Source: Intrasporangiaceae bacterium URHB0013 (lineage in GTDB: Bacteria > Actinomycetota > Actinomycetes > Actinomycetales > Dermatophilaceae). From it: a stretch of 64,000 bases of DNA. The notes under the pieces were generated by a model. It had not been told where the DNA came from and did no database searches. It was given only the letters and a program-made list of their open reading frames with translations. The stretch covers positions 43,862 through 107,861 of the forward strand of contig KK211149.1 of assembly GCA_000620545.1 (NCBI GenBank). Direction: 5' to 3'. This document shows, in pieces, positions 42,843-51,232 of the stretch. The position numbers and the translations under genes are program-made. Position 1 is the stretch's first letter, and each line of letters starts with the position of its first letter.

Positions 42843-43375
42843 GACGCCTCGGCCCGGCCGTCCAAGGCCCCGGGTCGCTCCTCGCGCAACTGCACCGGCG
42901 CTCGGCCACGGTCGCCGACCGCACGAGTGTCGTCGTCAGTCCGAGTCGTCGCGCACGCGGGGACAGCGCGCCGACCGACACCCCGGAGAGTGGTTCGGCC
43001 GTGGCGGAGTTCGTGATGGTCGCCGCCCTCCTGCTGTTCGTCGCGATGGGAGTCTTCCAGCTCGGACTCGCCCTCTACGTCCGCAACACCCTGATCTCGG
43101 CCGCGTCCGAGGGCGCCCGTTACGGCGCCCGAGCCGACGCGCAGCCGGGTGACGGCGTGGCGCGCACGGAGGCGCTCATCACCTCGTCGCTGAGCTCGAC
43201 CTTCGCCCAGGACATCAGTGCCGCGCGCTCCGTCACGGCGGCAGGCGTGCGCGTGGTCGAGATCCGGGTGACGGCGCCACTGCCCGTGATCGGTCCCCTC
43301 GGCCCGGCGGGCGCACTCACGGTGTCGGGTCGCGCCTTCAGCGAGGAGCAGGTCCTGGCGGGAGCCGACCGATGA
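42839..43375 (+). CDS. tadE: TadE-like pseudopilin 1
   Basis: The 178-residue protein has a long basic N-terminus (about 50 residues), then ESGSAVAEFVMVAALLLFVA, the TadE signature with the conserved Glu next to the hydrophobic helix, followed by NTLISAASEGARYGARADA. The remaining part is an extracellular beta-rich domain. TadE proteins are minor pseudopilins processed by the Tad prepilin peptidase and required for pilus assembly. The long basic lead is unusual; an internal start nearer the TadE motif is possible but none has a good ribosome binding site. GTGA and ATGATG junctions link it to its neighbours. Confidence 0.85.
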   Translation: MRRLGPAVQGPGSLLAQLHRRSATVADRTSVVVSPSRRARGDSAPTDTPESGSAVAEFVMVAALLLFVAMGVFQLGLALYVRNTLISAASEGARYGARADAQPGDGVARTEALITSSLSSTFAQDISAARSVTAAGVRVVEIRVTAPLPVIGPLGPAGALTVSGRAFSEEQVLAGADR

Positions 43376-43875
43376 TGCGGCCGCAAGAGCTCATCGGCCG
43401 CGCCAGGAGTCATCGGCGGGACCGTCGCCAGGAGGGTCGATGTGAGCGTCGTGGGGACCCGGAGGCGGGTCGCGCGATCCTCGAGTTCATCTTCCTCGGC
43501 ATCCTGCTCCTGCTGCCGCTCACCTACCTCGTGCTCACCGCGGCGCGCTTGCAGGCGGCCTCCTTCTCGGCGTCGCTGGCCGGACGTGAGGCCGGTCGCG
43601 CCTTCGTGACCGCCGCCTCGGACGACGAGGGCCATGCTCGTGCTCGTGCAGCGGCCGCCCTGGCGTTCAGCGACTTCTCGTTCGACGACGGCGCCGCCGT
43701 CTCGGTGCTGTGTGACGGCTCGCCCTGCCTGCGCCCCGACGGATCCGTCACCTCGACCGCGACCATCGAGGTCCAGCTTCCACTGGTACCTGACTTCATC
43801 GCTGCCCGTGTGCCGGCCTCCGTGACCGTCGCGTCCACCCACGTCGCGTCCGTCGACCGGTTCGTGGCGCGATGA
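43372..43875 (+). CDS. TadE/TadF-like pseudopilin 2
   Basis: A 167-residue protein with a basic N-terminus, then EAGRAILEFIFLGILLLLPLTYLV, again placing a Glu beside the hydrophobic helix (about 30-52), followed by LAGREAGRAFVTA and a small extracellular domain. Two Cys (in LCDGSPCL) could form a disulfide. It is the second pseudopilin of the locus, most like TadF or a divergent TadE. It overlaps the upstream stop and the downstream start (ATGA). Starts at 43372 or 43375 cannot be told apart. Confidence 0.78.
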   Translation: MMRPQELIGRARSHRRDRRQEGRCERRGDPEAGRAILEFIFLGILLLLPLTYLVLTAARLQAASFSASLAGREAGRAFVTAASDDEGHARARAAAALAFSDFSFDDGAAVSVLCDGSPCLRPDGSVTSTATIEVQLPLVPDFIAARVPASVTVASTHVASVDRFVAR

Positions 43876-44381
43876 CGAGCACGTATGCGGCTCGGCTTGT
43901 TGGCGTTGCCCGCCGGCTGCAGGCCCAGCTCGAGCGCCGGCGGGCCCGCGACGCGGGCCAGATCGGAGTTCTCGCCCTGGGCCTGTTCGTGCTGGCGACC
44001 ATGCTCGTCCTCGGCGCCATCGACGTCACCGCGGCCCAGCTCGTGCGCATGCGCCTCCTCGACGCTGCCGACTCGGCCGCGCTCGACGCTGCCGACTCGC
44101 TCGACGAGGCAGCTGCCTACGCGGGCGGAGTCCTCGACCAGCTCGTCATCACGGACGAGTCGGTCGCCAGCGCGGCGTCCGCACACCTCGCGCGCACACC
44201 GGTCCCCTCCGGGATCACCTCCTGGTCCGTGCTTCCCGACACCGGAACGAGCGACGGCGCGACGGCGGTCGTCACGATCCAGGGCACCGCGACGCTCCCG
44301 ATGAGCGGCTGGGTGCTCGAGTCACTGGGCGGCAGCGTCACCATCACCGTGACCTCCCGGGCGCGCGCAACCCTCGGTTGA
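43872..44381 (+). CDS. TadG-like pilus assembly protein (short)
   Basis: The 169-residue protein has ARDAGQIGVLALGLFVLAT, matching the RGQ-start helix of TadG/Flp-assembly proteins, then DVTAAQLVRMRLLDAADSAALDAADSLDEAA, where an 18-base unit (CTCGACGCTGCCGACTCG) is repeated and yields LDAADS twice. The rest is a small extracellular domain. Full TadG proteins usually carry a von Willebrand A domain, which is absent, so this is the short actinobacterial form. It is the last gene of the coupled Tad series; its ATG overlaps the preceding stop. Confidence 0.75.
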   Translation: MTSTYAARLVGVARRLQAQLERRRARDAGQIGVLALGLFVLATMLVLGAIDVTAAQLVRMRLLDAADSAALDAADSLDEAAAYAGGVLDQLVITDESVASAASAHLARTPVPSGITSWSVLPDTGTSDGATAVVTIQGTATLPMSGWVLESLGGSVTITVTSRARATLG

Positions 44382-44579
44382 GCACGCGGCGCAGATGTCG
44401 CAAAACGGTCACGCGCGCGTCGCACTCGCACTAGCGTCCGACGCGACGCCCACGCCGCCCAGCACGTCCAAGGCCTGGCGGCGTGGCGCGTCGAGACAGG
44501 AAGTGGACAGGCGCTGCCCGCGTGCATTGCCGTCCGCACGTGTCGCGGACGACGTGCCGCGAGGACAGACAAGGGATCC

Positions 44580-45038
44580 ATGCACAGCTTCATCACCAAG
44601 GCCCTCGTGGCCGCCGCCGGCCTCGGACTCGCCGTGGCCACCCCCATCGCGGCTGCCGGCTCGGCGCAGGCACTGCCGACCATCATGATCTACAAGGTCC
44701 AGTACGACTCCCCGGGTGCCTACAGCGGCAGCAACTCGAGCCTCAACGCCGAGTACGTCGTCATCAAGAACACGACGCGCAGCAACCGCGTCCTCACCGG
44801 GTGGACGCTGCGCGACAAGACGGGTTACACGTACCGGTTCCCGACCTTCACTCTCAAGGCCGGTGCCACCGTGACGGTCCACACGGGGCGCGGGTCCGCG
44901 ACCTCGACGCACCGCTACTACAACAAGACCTGGTACGTCTGGAACAACACAGGCGACACGGCGTATCTCAAGAACGCCTCGGGCACCACGGTCGACACGT
45001 GTGCGTGGAGCGGCTCTGGCACCGCAAAGTACTGCTGA
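44580..45038 (+). CDS. Secreted lamin-tail (LTD) domain protein
   Basis: The 152-residue product has a signal peptide (cut near GSAQALP, about residue 32). A single lamin-tail domain follows, with NAEYVVIKNTTRSNRVLTGW, LRDKTGYTYRFPTFTLKAGATVTVHTGRG and TWYVWNNTGDTAYLKNASG as the characteristic strands. Bacterial LTD domains are immunoglobulin-like modules on secreted proteins, thought to bind surface or nucleic-acid partners; here the domain stands alone. The gene has its own leader of about 200 bases after the Tad locus and a strong terminator after it, so it is monocistronic. Function is unknown. Confidence 0.85.
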   Translation: MHSFITKALVAAAGLGLAVATPIAAAGSAQALPTIMIYKVQYDSPGAYSGSNSSLNAEYVVIKNTTRSNRVLTGWTLRDKTGYTYRFPTFTLKAGATVTVHTGRGSATSTHRYYNKTWYVWNNTGDTAYLKNASGTTVDTCAWSGSGTAKYC

Positions 45039-45075
45039 CCAGCGTGCGGGCGAGCCGGCCCTCCGGCTCACCTCA

Positions 45076-45110
45076 CGAAGGCCCGTCCCACACCCGGGGG
45101 CGGGCCTTCG
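45076..45110 (+). terminator. Terminator of the lamin-tail gene
   Basis: A perfect 10-bp stem (CGAAGGCCCG with CGGGCCTTCG) and 15-base loop lie 38 bases after the stop. Confidence 0.75.
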
Positions 45111-45294
45111 TCGTGCTCAGAGACGACCCACCAGACATCCGTCGGAGCGGCCGTTGCCCCGACACGCCGGTGGTGAAGGTGGCGGCGATGTCGGCGAGCT
45201 CGCCTCGCGGCGGGGCACGCTGCTGGTGAAGATCACCAAAAGCGCCTCAATACGCCATGAAGTCGATAATTTGGACAAACAGCGCCAACACTCT

Positions 45295-45323
45295 CGAGAC
45301 CACTTGCCCCACGAGTGGTCTCG
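45295..45323 (+). promoter_or_regulatory. Inverted repeat in the metalloprotease leader
   Basis: Arms CGAGACCACT and AGTGGTCTCG (10 bp, perfect) with a 9-base spacer lie between the GATAAT hexamer and the gene start 80 bases downstream. It could be an operator or a leader stem-loop. Confidence 0.45.
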
Positions 45324-45402
45324 GCGTCTGTCCGTACCCCCACCGCATGGAGCCACCTCAGTCCCGAGCCCCCAGCACCTCCCCCACAGCAGGAGAAGGC
45401 AC

Positions 45403-45927
45403 ATGAAGCGGATCATCTTCGCCGTCCTGGCAGCCGTCGGACTCGCCGTCTGCGCTGCCGCGCCCGCGCAGGCTGGCAAGCCCGCCCCCACAGCGGCCGC
45501 TGCGGCCTACTGGGGCCATTGGGCCACCCAGGCACTCGTCTACGACGCGACCGGCGGCACCAACTCGTTCAAGGTGTCCGAGGCCGTGGCGGAGTGGCGC
45601 AAGTCGGGATGGAACGTCGTCATGACGTCCGACGCCACGAAGGCCAACATCAAGGTGGTCGCGCAGAACTCCACGATCGAGGGAGCCGTCGGCGACGCCA
45701 GCCTCGTGACGAGCGGCAGCATCATCACGGGCTGCACGGTCCACCTGTCGCCGACCTTCACCTACATGAACGTGGGTGAGCACATGGCCATCCACGAGCT
45801 GGGCCACTGCGGCGGCCTCCCGCACTCGACGTCGACCAAGAGCGTCATGTACGCCACGACGAACTCCAACACGATGATGACCAAGCCGAGCGCCCAGGAC
45901 ATCCAGTGGATGGCCGCGGACTACTGA
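45403..45927 (+). CDS. Small secreted zinc metalloprotease (matrixin/snapalysin-like)
   Basis: The 174-residue product has AGGAGAAGG six bases upstream of its ATG and a signal peptide ending APAQAG (about residue 24). The zinc motif HELGHCGGLPHS (HExxHxxGxxH) lies at about 129-140, followed by SVMYATTN, the Met-turn of metzincins. The small size and lack of extra domains resemble snapalysin-type or matrixin-type enzymes of actinobacteria. It should degrade extracellular protein. Separate terminators on both sides indicate a single-gene unit. Confidence 0.87.
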   Translation: MKRIIFAVLAAVGLAVCAAAPAQAGKPAPTAAAAAYWGHWATQALVYDATGGTNSFKVSEAVAEWRKSGWNVVMTSDATKANIKVVAQNSTIEGAVGDASLVTSGSIITGCTVHLSPTFTYMNVGEHMAIHELGHCGGLPHSTSTKSVMYATTNSNTMMTKPSAQDIQWMAADY

Positions 45928-45976
45928 TCTACTGATCGACCGGACGACCTGCTCGGGGGAGCTTGCACCGCAACCA

Positions 45977-46010
45977 CATCGGGCCCACGGCGTATGCCGT
46001 GGGCCCGATG
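45977..46010. terminator. Bidirectional terminator between convergent genes
   Basis: A perfect 15-bp stem (CATCGGGCCCACGGC and complement) with loop GTAT lies 49 bases after the metalloprotease stop and 18 bases beyond the stop of the minus-strand gene. The stem and loop contain one copy of the GTATGCC heptamer. Confidence 0.8.
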
Positions 46011-46028
46011 CGCGTCAGCCGTGCGCTC

Positions 46029-46958
46029 TCACGGCGTCAGCGACGTGAGCAGGGCGTGCTGGAAGCGGAACTGGCGCATCGTGCCGTCCTTGAACTGGTC
46101 CGAGCCGGACTCGAAGTTGACGTAGACCCAGTCGCTCGCCGGGCCCGACGCCCCCCGTGGCACGTTGACGATGCCCTCGCTCATGGGCGGGATCTCGATC
46201 GGGCGACCGTAGCCGCCAGTGGTGATCCTCTTGAACTTCAGCCTGCTGTAGCAGTGTCGGCCGTAGGACGTGCTGAAGATGTAGTACCCGTCGGCGACGA
46301 CGGCGCCCTGGACGCGGGTCGGCGTGCTGATGGCGACCGGCGTGCCGGTCGGGGCCTGCGTCGAGCTGAGCTTGTAGCGCCACATCGTCGACGTGCCGGT
46401 CAGTGCGTCCGTGAAGAGCCCGACGTACAGATAGCCGCTGGCCGCCGTGTTGTACGAGCTCGCCCTGACGGCGAACGAGCCGTTCGTCTTCAGGGCCGTG
46501 TTGTGGGGGGCCTGCTCCAAGGCCTTGAGCGAGAAGCGGAAGAGGTTCTTGTCGCCCGAGCTCGTCGAGAGCAGGAGGCTGCCGCCGGCGACGGACACGC
46601 CGCCCATGTGGCCCGTGATCTCGGCGCCGTTGGAGTACTGCACGAACACGCGCTTGACGAGCGTGCCGGTCGAGCGGTTCTTGACAGCCAGCATGTTGCG
46701 GCCCGGGAGCCACGTGTCATCGTTGAGCGAGGTGATGATCCAGTCCTTGGCCGGCCAGTAGGCCAGGCCCTGCGACACGTAGTCGGTGTTCGTGTACGGG
46801 ATGGTCGTCCCCGCATCGAAGTTGTTGGTGAACCACGTCAGCCCCAGCCGCGGCGGACACGTCACCGCCGCCGTCGACGTGGAAGCCGCGACGACCCCCA
46901 TCGGCGCGACGAGCCCGACGACCGCGATCAGCCGTACGAGCGCAGCACGAATGCGCAT
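46029..46958 (-). CDS. Secreted protein of unknown function, beta-propeller-like
   Basis: I do not recognise a family. The 309-residue product has a signal peptide (cut near TSTAAVT, about residue 31) and AAAGGACAGGGG upstream of the ATG. The body repeats strand patterns such as [45 protein letters not shown], and [19 protein letters not shown], about 45-50 residues apart. That periodicity suggests a beta-propeller of the type found in secreted lyases or SMP-30-like proteins. It has no obvious catalytic motif. It is probably extracellular and is transcribed convergently with the metalloprotease and divergently from prfB. Confidence 0.7.
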   Translation of the reverse strand: MRIRAALVRLIAVVGLVAPMGVVAASTSTAAVTCPPRLGLTWFTNNFDAGTTIPYTNTDYVSQGLAYWPAKDWIITSLNDDTWLPGRNMLAVKNRSTGTLVKRVFVQYSNGAEITGHMGGVSVAGGSLLLSTSSGDKNLFRFSLKALEQAPHNTALKTNGSFAVRASSYNTAASGYLYVGLFTDALTGTSTMWRYKLSSTQAPTGTPVAISTPTRVQGAVVADGYYIFSTSYGRHCYSRLKFKRITTGGYGRPIEIPPMSEGIVNVPRGASGPASDWVYVNFESGSDQFKDGTMRQFRFQHALLTSLTP

Positions 46959-47110
46959 ACCCCTGTCCTTTCCCCTGATTCCTGTTTCCCTGCTCCCTGG
47001 TATGCCTGAGTGGCCACCCGGTGCCCGCATCCTCACCCGCGCGAGCTCCCTTGGCAATGGGGAGCCCTGCCCAGCCCGCCCGACGTGCGCGGTGCTGCAT
47101 CCTGCTGCCG

Positions 47111-47116
47111 TAGGCT
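47111..47116 (+). promoter_or_regulatory. -10-like element for a probably leaderless prfB message
   Basis: TAGGCT ends eight bases before the GTG start of prfB, so transcription from it would begin at or near the start codon. No good -35 and no ribosome binding site are visible. Confidence 0.4.
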
Positions 47117-47124
47117 GTCCGATC

Positions 47125-48237
47125 GTGGCTGTTGACTTCACGCAAGAGATCAAGGACCTGCGCGCGACGATGGATTCGGTGCGCGGGGTCACGAACCTCG
47201 ACGAGCTCGCCCGCACCATCAGCGAGCTCGAGCAGCAGGCCTCCGCCCCCGACCTGTGGGACGACCCGGACCAGGCTCAGCAGGTCACCAGTGCGCTGAG
47301 CCGCGCCAACTCCGAGCGGGACCGCGTCCTCGGCATGGACGCGCGCATCGAGGACCTCGAGACGCTCGTCGAGATGGGTCAGGAGGAGAGCGACGCCGCG
47401 ACCCTCGAGGAGGCCGAGCGCGAGCTCGCCACGTTGAAGAAGGACGTCGGTGAGCTCGAGGTCCGGACCCTGCTGTCGGGGGAGTACGACGAGCGCGAGG
47501 CCGTCGTCACGATCCGCGCCGGCGCGGGCGGTGTCGACGCCGCCGACTTCGCCGAGATGCTGATGCGCATGTACCTCCGCTGGGCCGAGCGCCACGGCTA
47601 CCCGACGAAGGTCATGGACACCTCCTACGCCGAGGAGGCCGGGCTCAAGTCCGCCACGTTCGAGGTCAACGTGCCGTATGCCTTCGGGCACCTCTCCGTC
47701 GAGGCGGGCACCCACCGACTGGTCCGCATCAGCCCGTTCGACAACCAGGGCCGTCGCCAGACGAGCTTCGCCGCGGTGGAGGTCATCCCGCTCATCGAGA
47801 GCGACGACTCGATCGAGATCCCCGAGAACGAGCTCAAGGTCGACGTCTTCCGCTCGAGCGGACCCGGTGGCCAGAGCGTCAACACGACGGACTCGGCCGT
47901 GCGCATGACGCACCTTCCCACCGGCATCGTCGTGTCGATGCAGAACGAGAAGAGCCAGATCCAGAACCGCGCCGCGGCCCTGCGCGTCCTCCAGTCCCGG
48001 CTGCTCCTGCAGCGCAAGGCCGAGGAGGCCGCGGTCAAGAAGGAGATGGCCGGCGACGTCAAGGCCAGCTGGGGCGACCAGATGCGCTCCTACGTCCTCA
48101 ATCCCTACCAGATGGTCAAGGACCTCCGGACCGAGTTCGAAACGGGCAACCCGAGCGCCGTCTTCGACGGTGACATCGACGGTTTCGTCGAGGCGGGGAT
48201 CCGCTGGCAGATCGGCCAGAACCGTCTCCAGGACTGA
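47125..48237 (+). CDS. prfB: Peptide chain release factor 2
   Basis: The 370-residue protein has the GGQ catalytic motif in [17 protein letters not shown] (the methylatable Gln), the stop-codon recognition region [15 protein letters not shown] (SPF tripeptide, RF2 type, reading UGA and UAA), and [19 protein letters not shown] upstream of domain 3. The reading frame is continuous from the GTG; the autoregulatory in-frame UGA of many bacterial prfB genes is absent. The position before ftsE is the classic actinobacterial arrangement. Since most stops in this window are TGA, this factor is expected to be heavily used. Confidence 0.95.
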   Translation: MAVDFTQEIKDLRATMDSVRGVTNLDELARTISELEQQASAPDLWDDPDQAQQVTSALSRANSERDRVLGMDARIEDLETLVEMGQEESDAATLEEAERELATLKKDVGELEVRTLLSGEYDEREAVVTIRAGAGGVDAADFAEMLMRMYLRWAERHGYPTKVMDTSYAEEAGLKSATFEVNVPYAFGHLSVEAGTHRLVRISPFDNQGRRQTSFAAVEVIPLIESDDSIEIPENELKVDVFRSSGPGGQSVNTTDSAVRMTHLPTGIVVSMQNEKSQIQNRAAALRVLQSRLLLQRKAEEAAVKKEMAGDVKASWGDQMRSYVLNPYQMVKDLRTEFETGNPSAVFDGDIDGFVEAGIRWQIGQNRLQD

Positions 48238-48397
48238 CGTCTCGCACGGTCTCGCCATTCGACGGGCGGAGCGGGCGCTGCGCTCGTAGGGTCGCGTCGT
48301 CGGCTCCACCCGACGGCGTCACCGCGCCTGACCGCGCGGTGACCACCCGCCCACGGTGGGTCGGCGCAGCTCACGCACCCGCCTGAGAGGTCCGCCC

Positions 48398-48949
48398 ATG
48401 TCACCCCTCCACAGCCTCGTCACCACCGTCGCTGCCTCGGTCGCGGCCGCCACCGTCGTCGTCGGAATGGCACCCAGCGCGACCGCTGCGCCACACGTCA
48501 CGAACCGGCCACCGGCGTACGCCGCCACGACACGCTCGTCCGCCCCGAGCGGGCTCGCCACCGTCGCGGTCCCGGCCAGCACGTCGGCGCCGTGCACGAG
48601 CGTCCGGCAGATCGGTGACCGCAGGGTCGTCCCCGACCTCGGCATGTCGGCGTTCACCGTGCGCCAGTACATCGGCTGGTGCCGCGACGCACGCGGGTCG
48701 GCGTGGATGAACTTCGCCTCCGTCTACGTGTGGAACCAGTACCACGCGCGCGGTTTCGCCTACCGCTCGCTTGCGGGCGTCGCCGTCCGTGGCGAGCCCG
48801 AGACCCGTGGCTTCACGACGAGCGCCAACCGCCAGCAGCTGAGCTACTCCATCCCGGTCCGCACGACGTCCGTGTGCACCCAGGGCTGGGGCAAGCTCTA
48901 CCGCTCGGGCTCGGAGTCGGCGCAGGGGTTCACGTCGCTCGTCTGCTGA
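48398..48949 (+). CDS. Small secreted protein of unknown function
   Basis: The 183-residue product starts at an ATG with GAGAGG upstream and has a signal peptide (cut near PSATAA, about residue 31). After a Ser/Thr/Ala-rich segment the conserved-looking part runs from about 65, with CTSVRQIGDRRVVPDLG, MSAFTVRQYIGWCRDARGSAWMN and a C-terminal TSVCTQGWGKLYRSGSESAQGFTSLVC. Four cysteines suggest two disulfides. I do not recognise a family. It lies between prfB and ftsE but has its own terminator, so it is likely a separate insertion into that conserved block. Confidence 0.7.
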   Translation: MSPLHSLVTTVAASVAAATVVVGMAPSATAAPHVTNRPPAYAATTRSSAPSGLATVAVPASTSAPCTSVRQIGDRRVVPDLGMSAFTVRQYIGWCRDARGSAWMNFASVYVWNQYHARGFAYRSLAGVAVRGEPETRGFTTSANRQQLSYSIPVRTTSVCTQGWGKLYRSGSESAQGFTSLVC

Positions 48950-48964
48950 CCCCCGGCCGGCACG

Positions 48965-48992
48965 CCCGGGTCCGGCCCCCGCCGGGCCCGGG
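48965..48992 (+). terminator. Terminator after the small secreted protein
   Basis: A 12-bp stem with one G-T wobble (CCCGGGTCCGGC with GCCGGGCCCGGG) and a CCCC loop starts 16 bases after the stop. Confidence 0.65.
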
Positions 48993-49161
48993 ACGAGCCG
49001 CGCCGCCACGCCGGGCCCGGCCGTTTTCCAAGGGTTTCGCCCTCCGGCCCGTAGCCTCGGAGCCGGCCCTGCATGCTGGCGTATGCCGTCACGTGCCACC
49101 CGGCCCAGCCGCTGTCCGGCTGATGCCCAGCTGATGTCCAGTACGAGTCGAGGCCCGACGC

Positions 49162-50070
<909 letters not shown>

Positions 50071-50094
50071 GCGCGAGACGGAGCGAGACACGAC

Positions 50095-51000
50095 ATGCGA
50101 TTCCAGTTCCTCCTCGGCGAGATCGGCAACGGCCTCCGACGCAACCTCTCGATGGCCGTCTCGGTCGTCATCGTCACGATGATCTCGATGTACCTCCTCG
50201 GCCTGGGCCTCATGGGCCAGCGGCAGGTCGACACGATGAAGGACTACTGGTACGACCGCGTCCAGGTGACCGTCCTGCTGTGCGCCGAGAAGACCCGCTT
50301 CACCAACTGCGCGGGCGAGCCGACGACCGACGCGCAGCGCACCGCCATCAAGGCTGAGCTCGAGGCGCTCAAGCCGACGGTCAAGGAGGTCTACTACGAG
50401 TCGCGTGACGAGGCGTACGAGCGGTTCAAGCAGACCTACAAGAACTCGCCGCTGGCCCGCGCGGGGGAGTCCTACTTCGCCGACTCCTACCGCGTGAACC
50501 TCAACGACGCCGGGAAGTTCGACGTCGTCGCGAGCTCGATCAAGGGCATGCCCGGAGTCGCCGACGTCCAGGACCAGAAGAAGCTCCTCGAGAAGTTCTT
50601 CACCTTCATGAACACCGTCTCGTGGGCAGCCATCGCCCTGTCCTCGCTCATGGTGCTCGCCGCCGTCATGCTCATCTCGACCACGATCCGTCAGACCGCC
50701 TTCAGTCGCCGGCGAGAGACCGGCATCATGCGTCTCGTCGGCGCGTCGAACTTCACCATCCGCTTCCCCTTCGTCATGGAGACGGTCCTGTCCAGCGTGC
50801 TCGGGGCGGTGCTGGCGATGGGCATGCTGTGGGCCACGGTCCGCTACGGCGTCGTCGGCTTCCTCAGCCAGACCCTGACCGACACGGCGTTCGTCGGCGT
50901 GGCGGACGTCTTCTACGTCGCGCCGTTCGTCATCGTCGGCGTCGTCGTCCTGTCGAGCCTCACGTCCTGGGTGACGCTGCGCCGCTATCTGCGCGTCTGA
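50095..51000 (+). CDS. ftsX: Cell division protein FtsX
   Basis: The 301-residue protein has the FtsX four-helix layout: a first helix at about 19-41, an extracellular domain (about 45-175), and three helices at about 178-200, 225-250 and 270-295. The extracellular domain carries two Cys (C63, C72), as in mycobacterial FtsX, which could bridge. The block FSRRRETGIMRLVGASNFTIRFPFV is the family signature after the second helix. It receives ATP-driven motion from FtsE and opens an extracellular hydrolase; the coiled-coil M23 protein encoded next is the obvious partner. Confidence 0.95.
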   Translation: MRFQFLLGEIGNGLRRNLSMAVSVVIVTMISMYLLGLGLMGQRQVDTMKDYWYDRVQVTVLLCAEKTRFTNCAGEPTTDAQRTAIKAELEALKPTVKEVYYESRDEAYERFKQTYKNSPLARAGESYFADSYRVNLNDAGKFDVVASSIKGMPGVADVQDQKKLLEKFFTFMNTVSWAAIALSSLMVLAAVMLISTTIRQTAFSRRRETGIMRLVGASNFTIRFPFVMETVLSSVLGAVLAMGMLWATVRYGVVGFLSQTLTDTAFVGVADVFYVAPFVIVGVVVLSSLTSWVTLRRYLRV

Positions 51001-51068
51001 CCCGACCCGAACTGCAAGATTTCCCGAATCTGCACCCGTGCCGCGCGGCCCCACCGCATGCTGTCCCC

Positions 51069-51108
51069 GGCGGATCCGCAGGATCTGGCGGATCCGGCGG
51101 ATTCGGCG
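51069..51108. repeat. 9-bp-period tandem repeat between ftsX and the M23 gene
   Basis: Four consecutive 9-mers (GGCGGATCC, GCAGGATCT, GGCGGATCC, GGCGGATTC) plus GGCG follow each other without gaps in the 232-base gap upstream of the hydrolase. Confidence 0.7.
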
Positions 51109-51232
51109 CCCGACGCGCGGAGCACCGCCAGCCCTTCCTCCTGCATCTCCACCACCGAGGCACCCGGACCCGAAGGCAGCGATCGTGACGAACTCTCCCC
51201 AACGCAAGTGACGTGTGGTACCAATGGAGCAT

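Larger units (their letters stand above)
45039..45402. other. 364-base gap with terminator, AT-richer promoter zone and inverted repeat
   Basis: After the LTD terminator (45076-45110) a stretch at about 45228-45292 is clearly richer in A and T than its surroundings. It includes a GATAAT hexamer at 45265-45270 that could be the -10 of the metalloprotease gene. A 10-bp inverted repeat follows (45295-45323). No coding sequence is seen. Confidence 0.6.
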
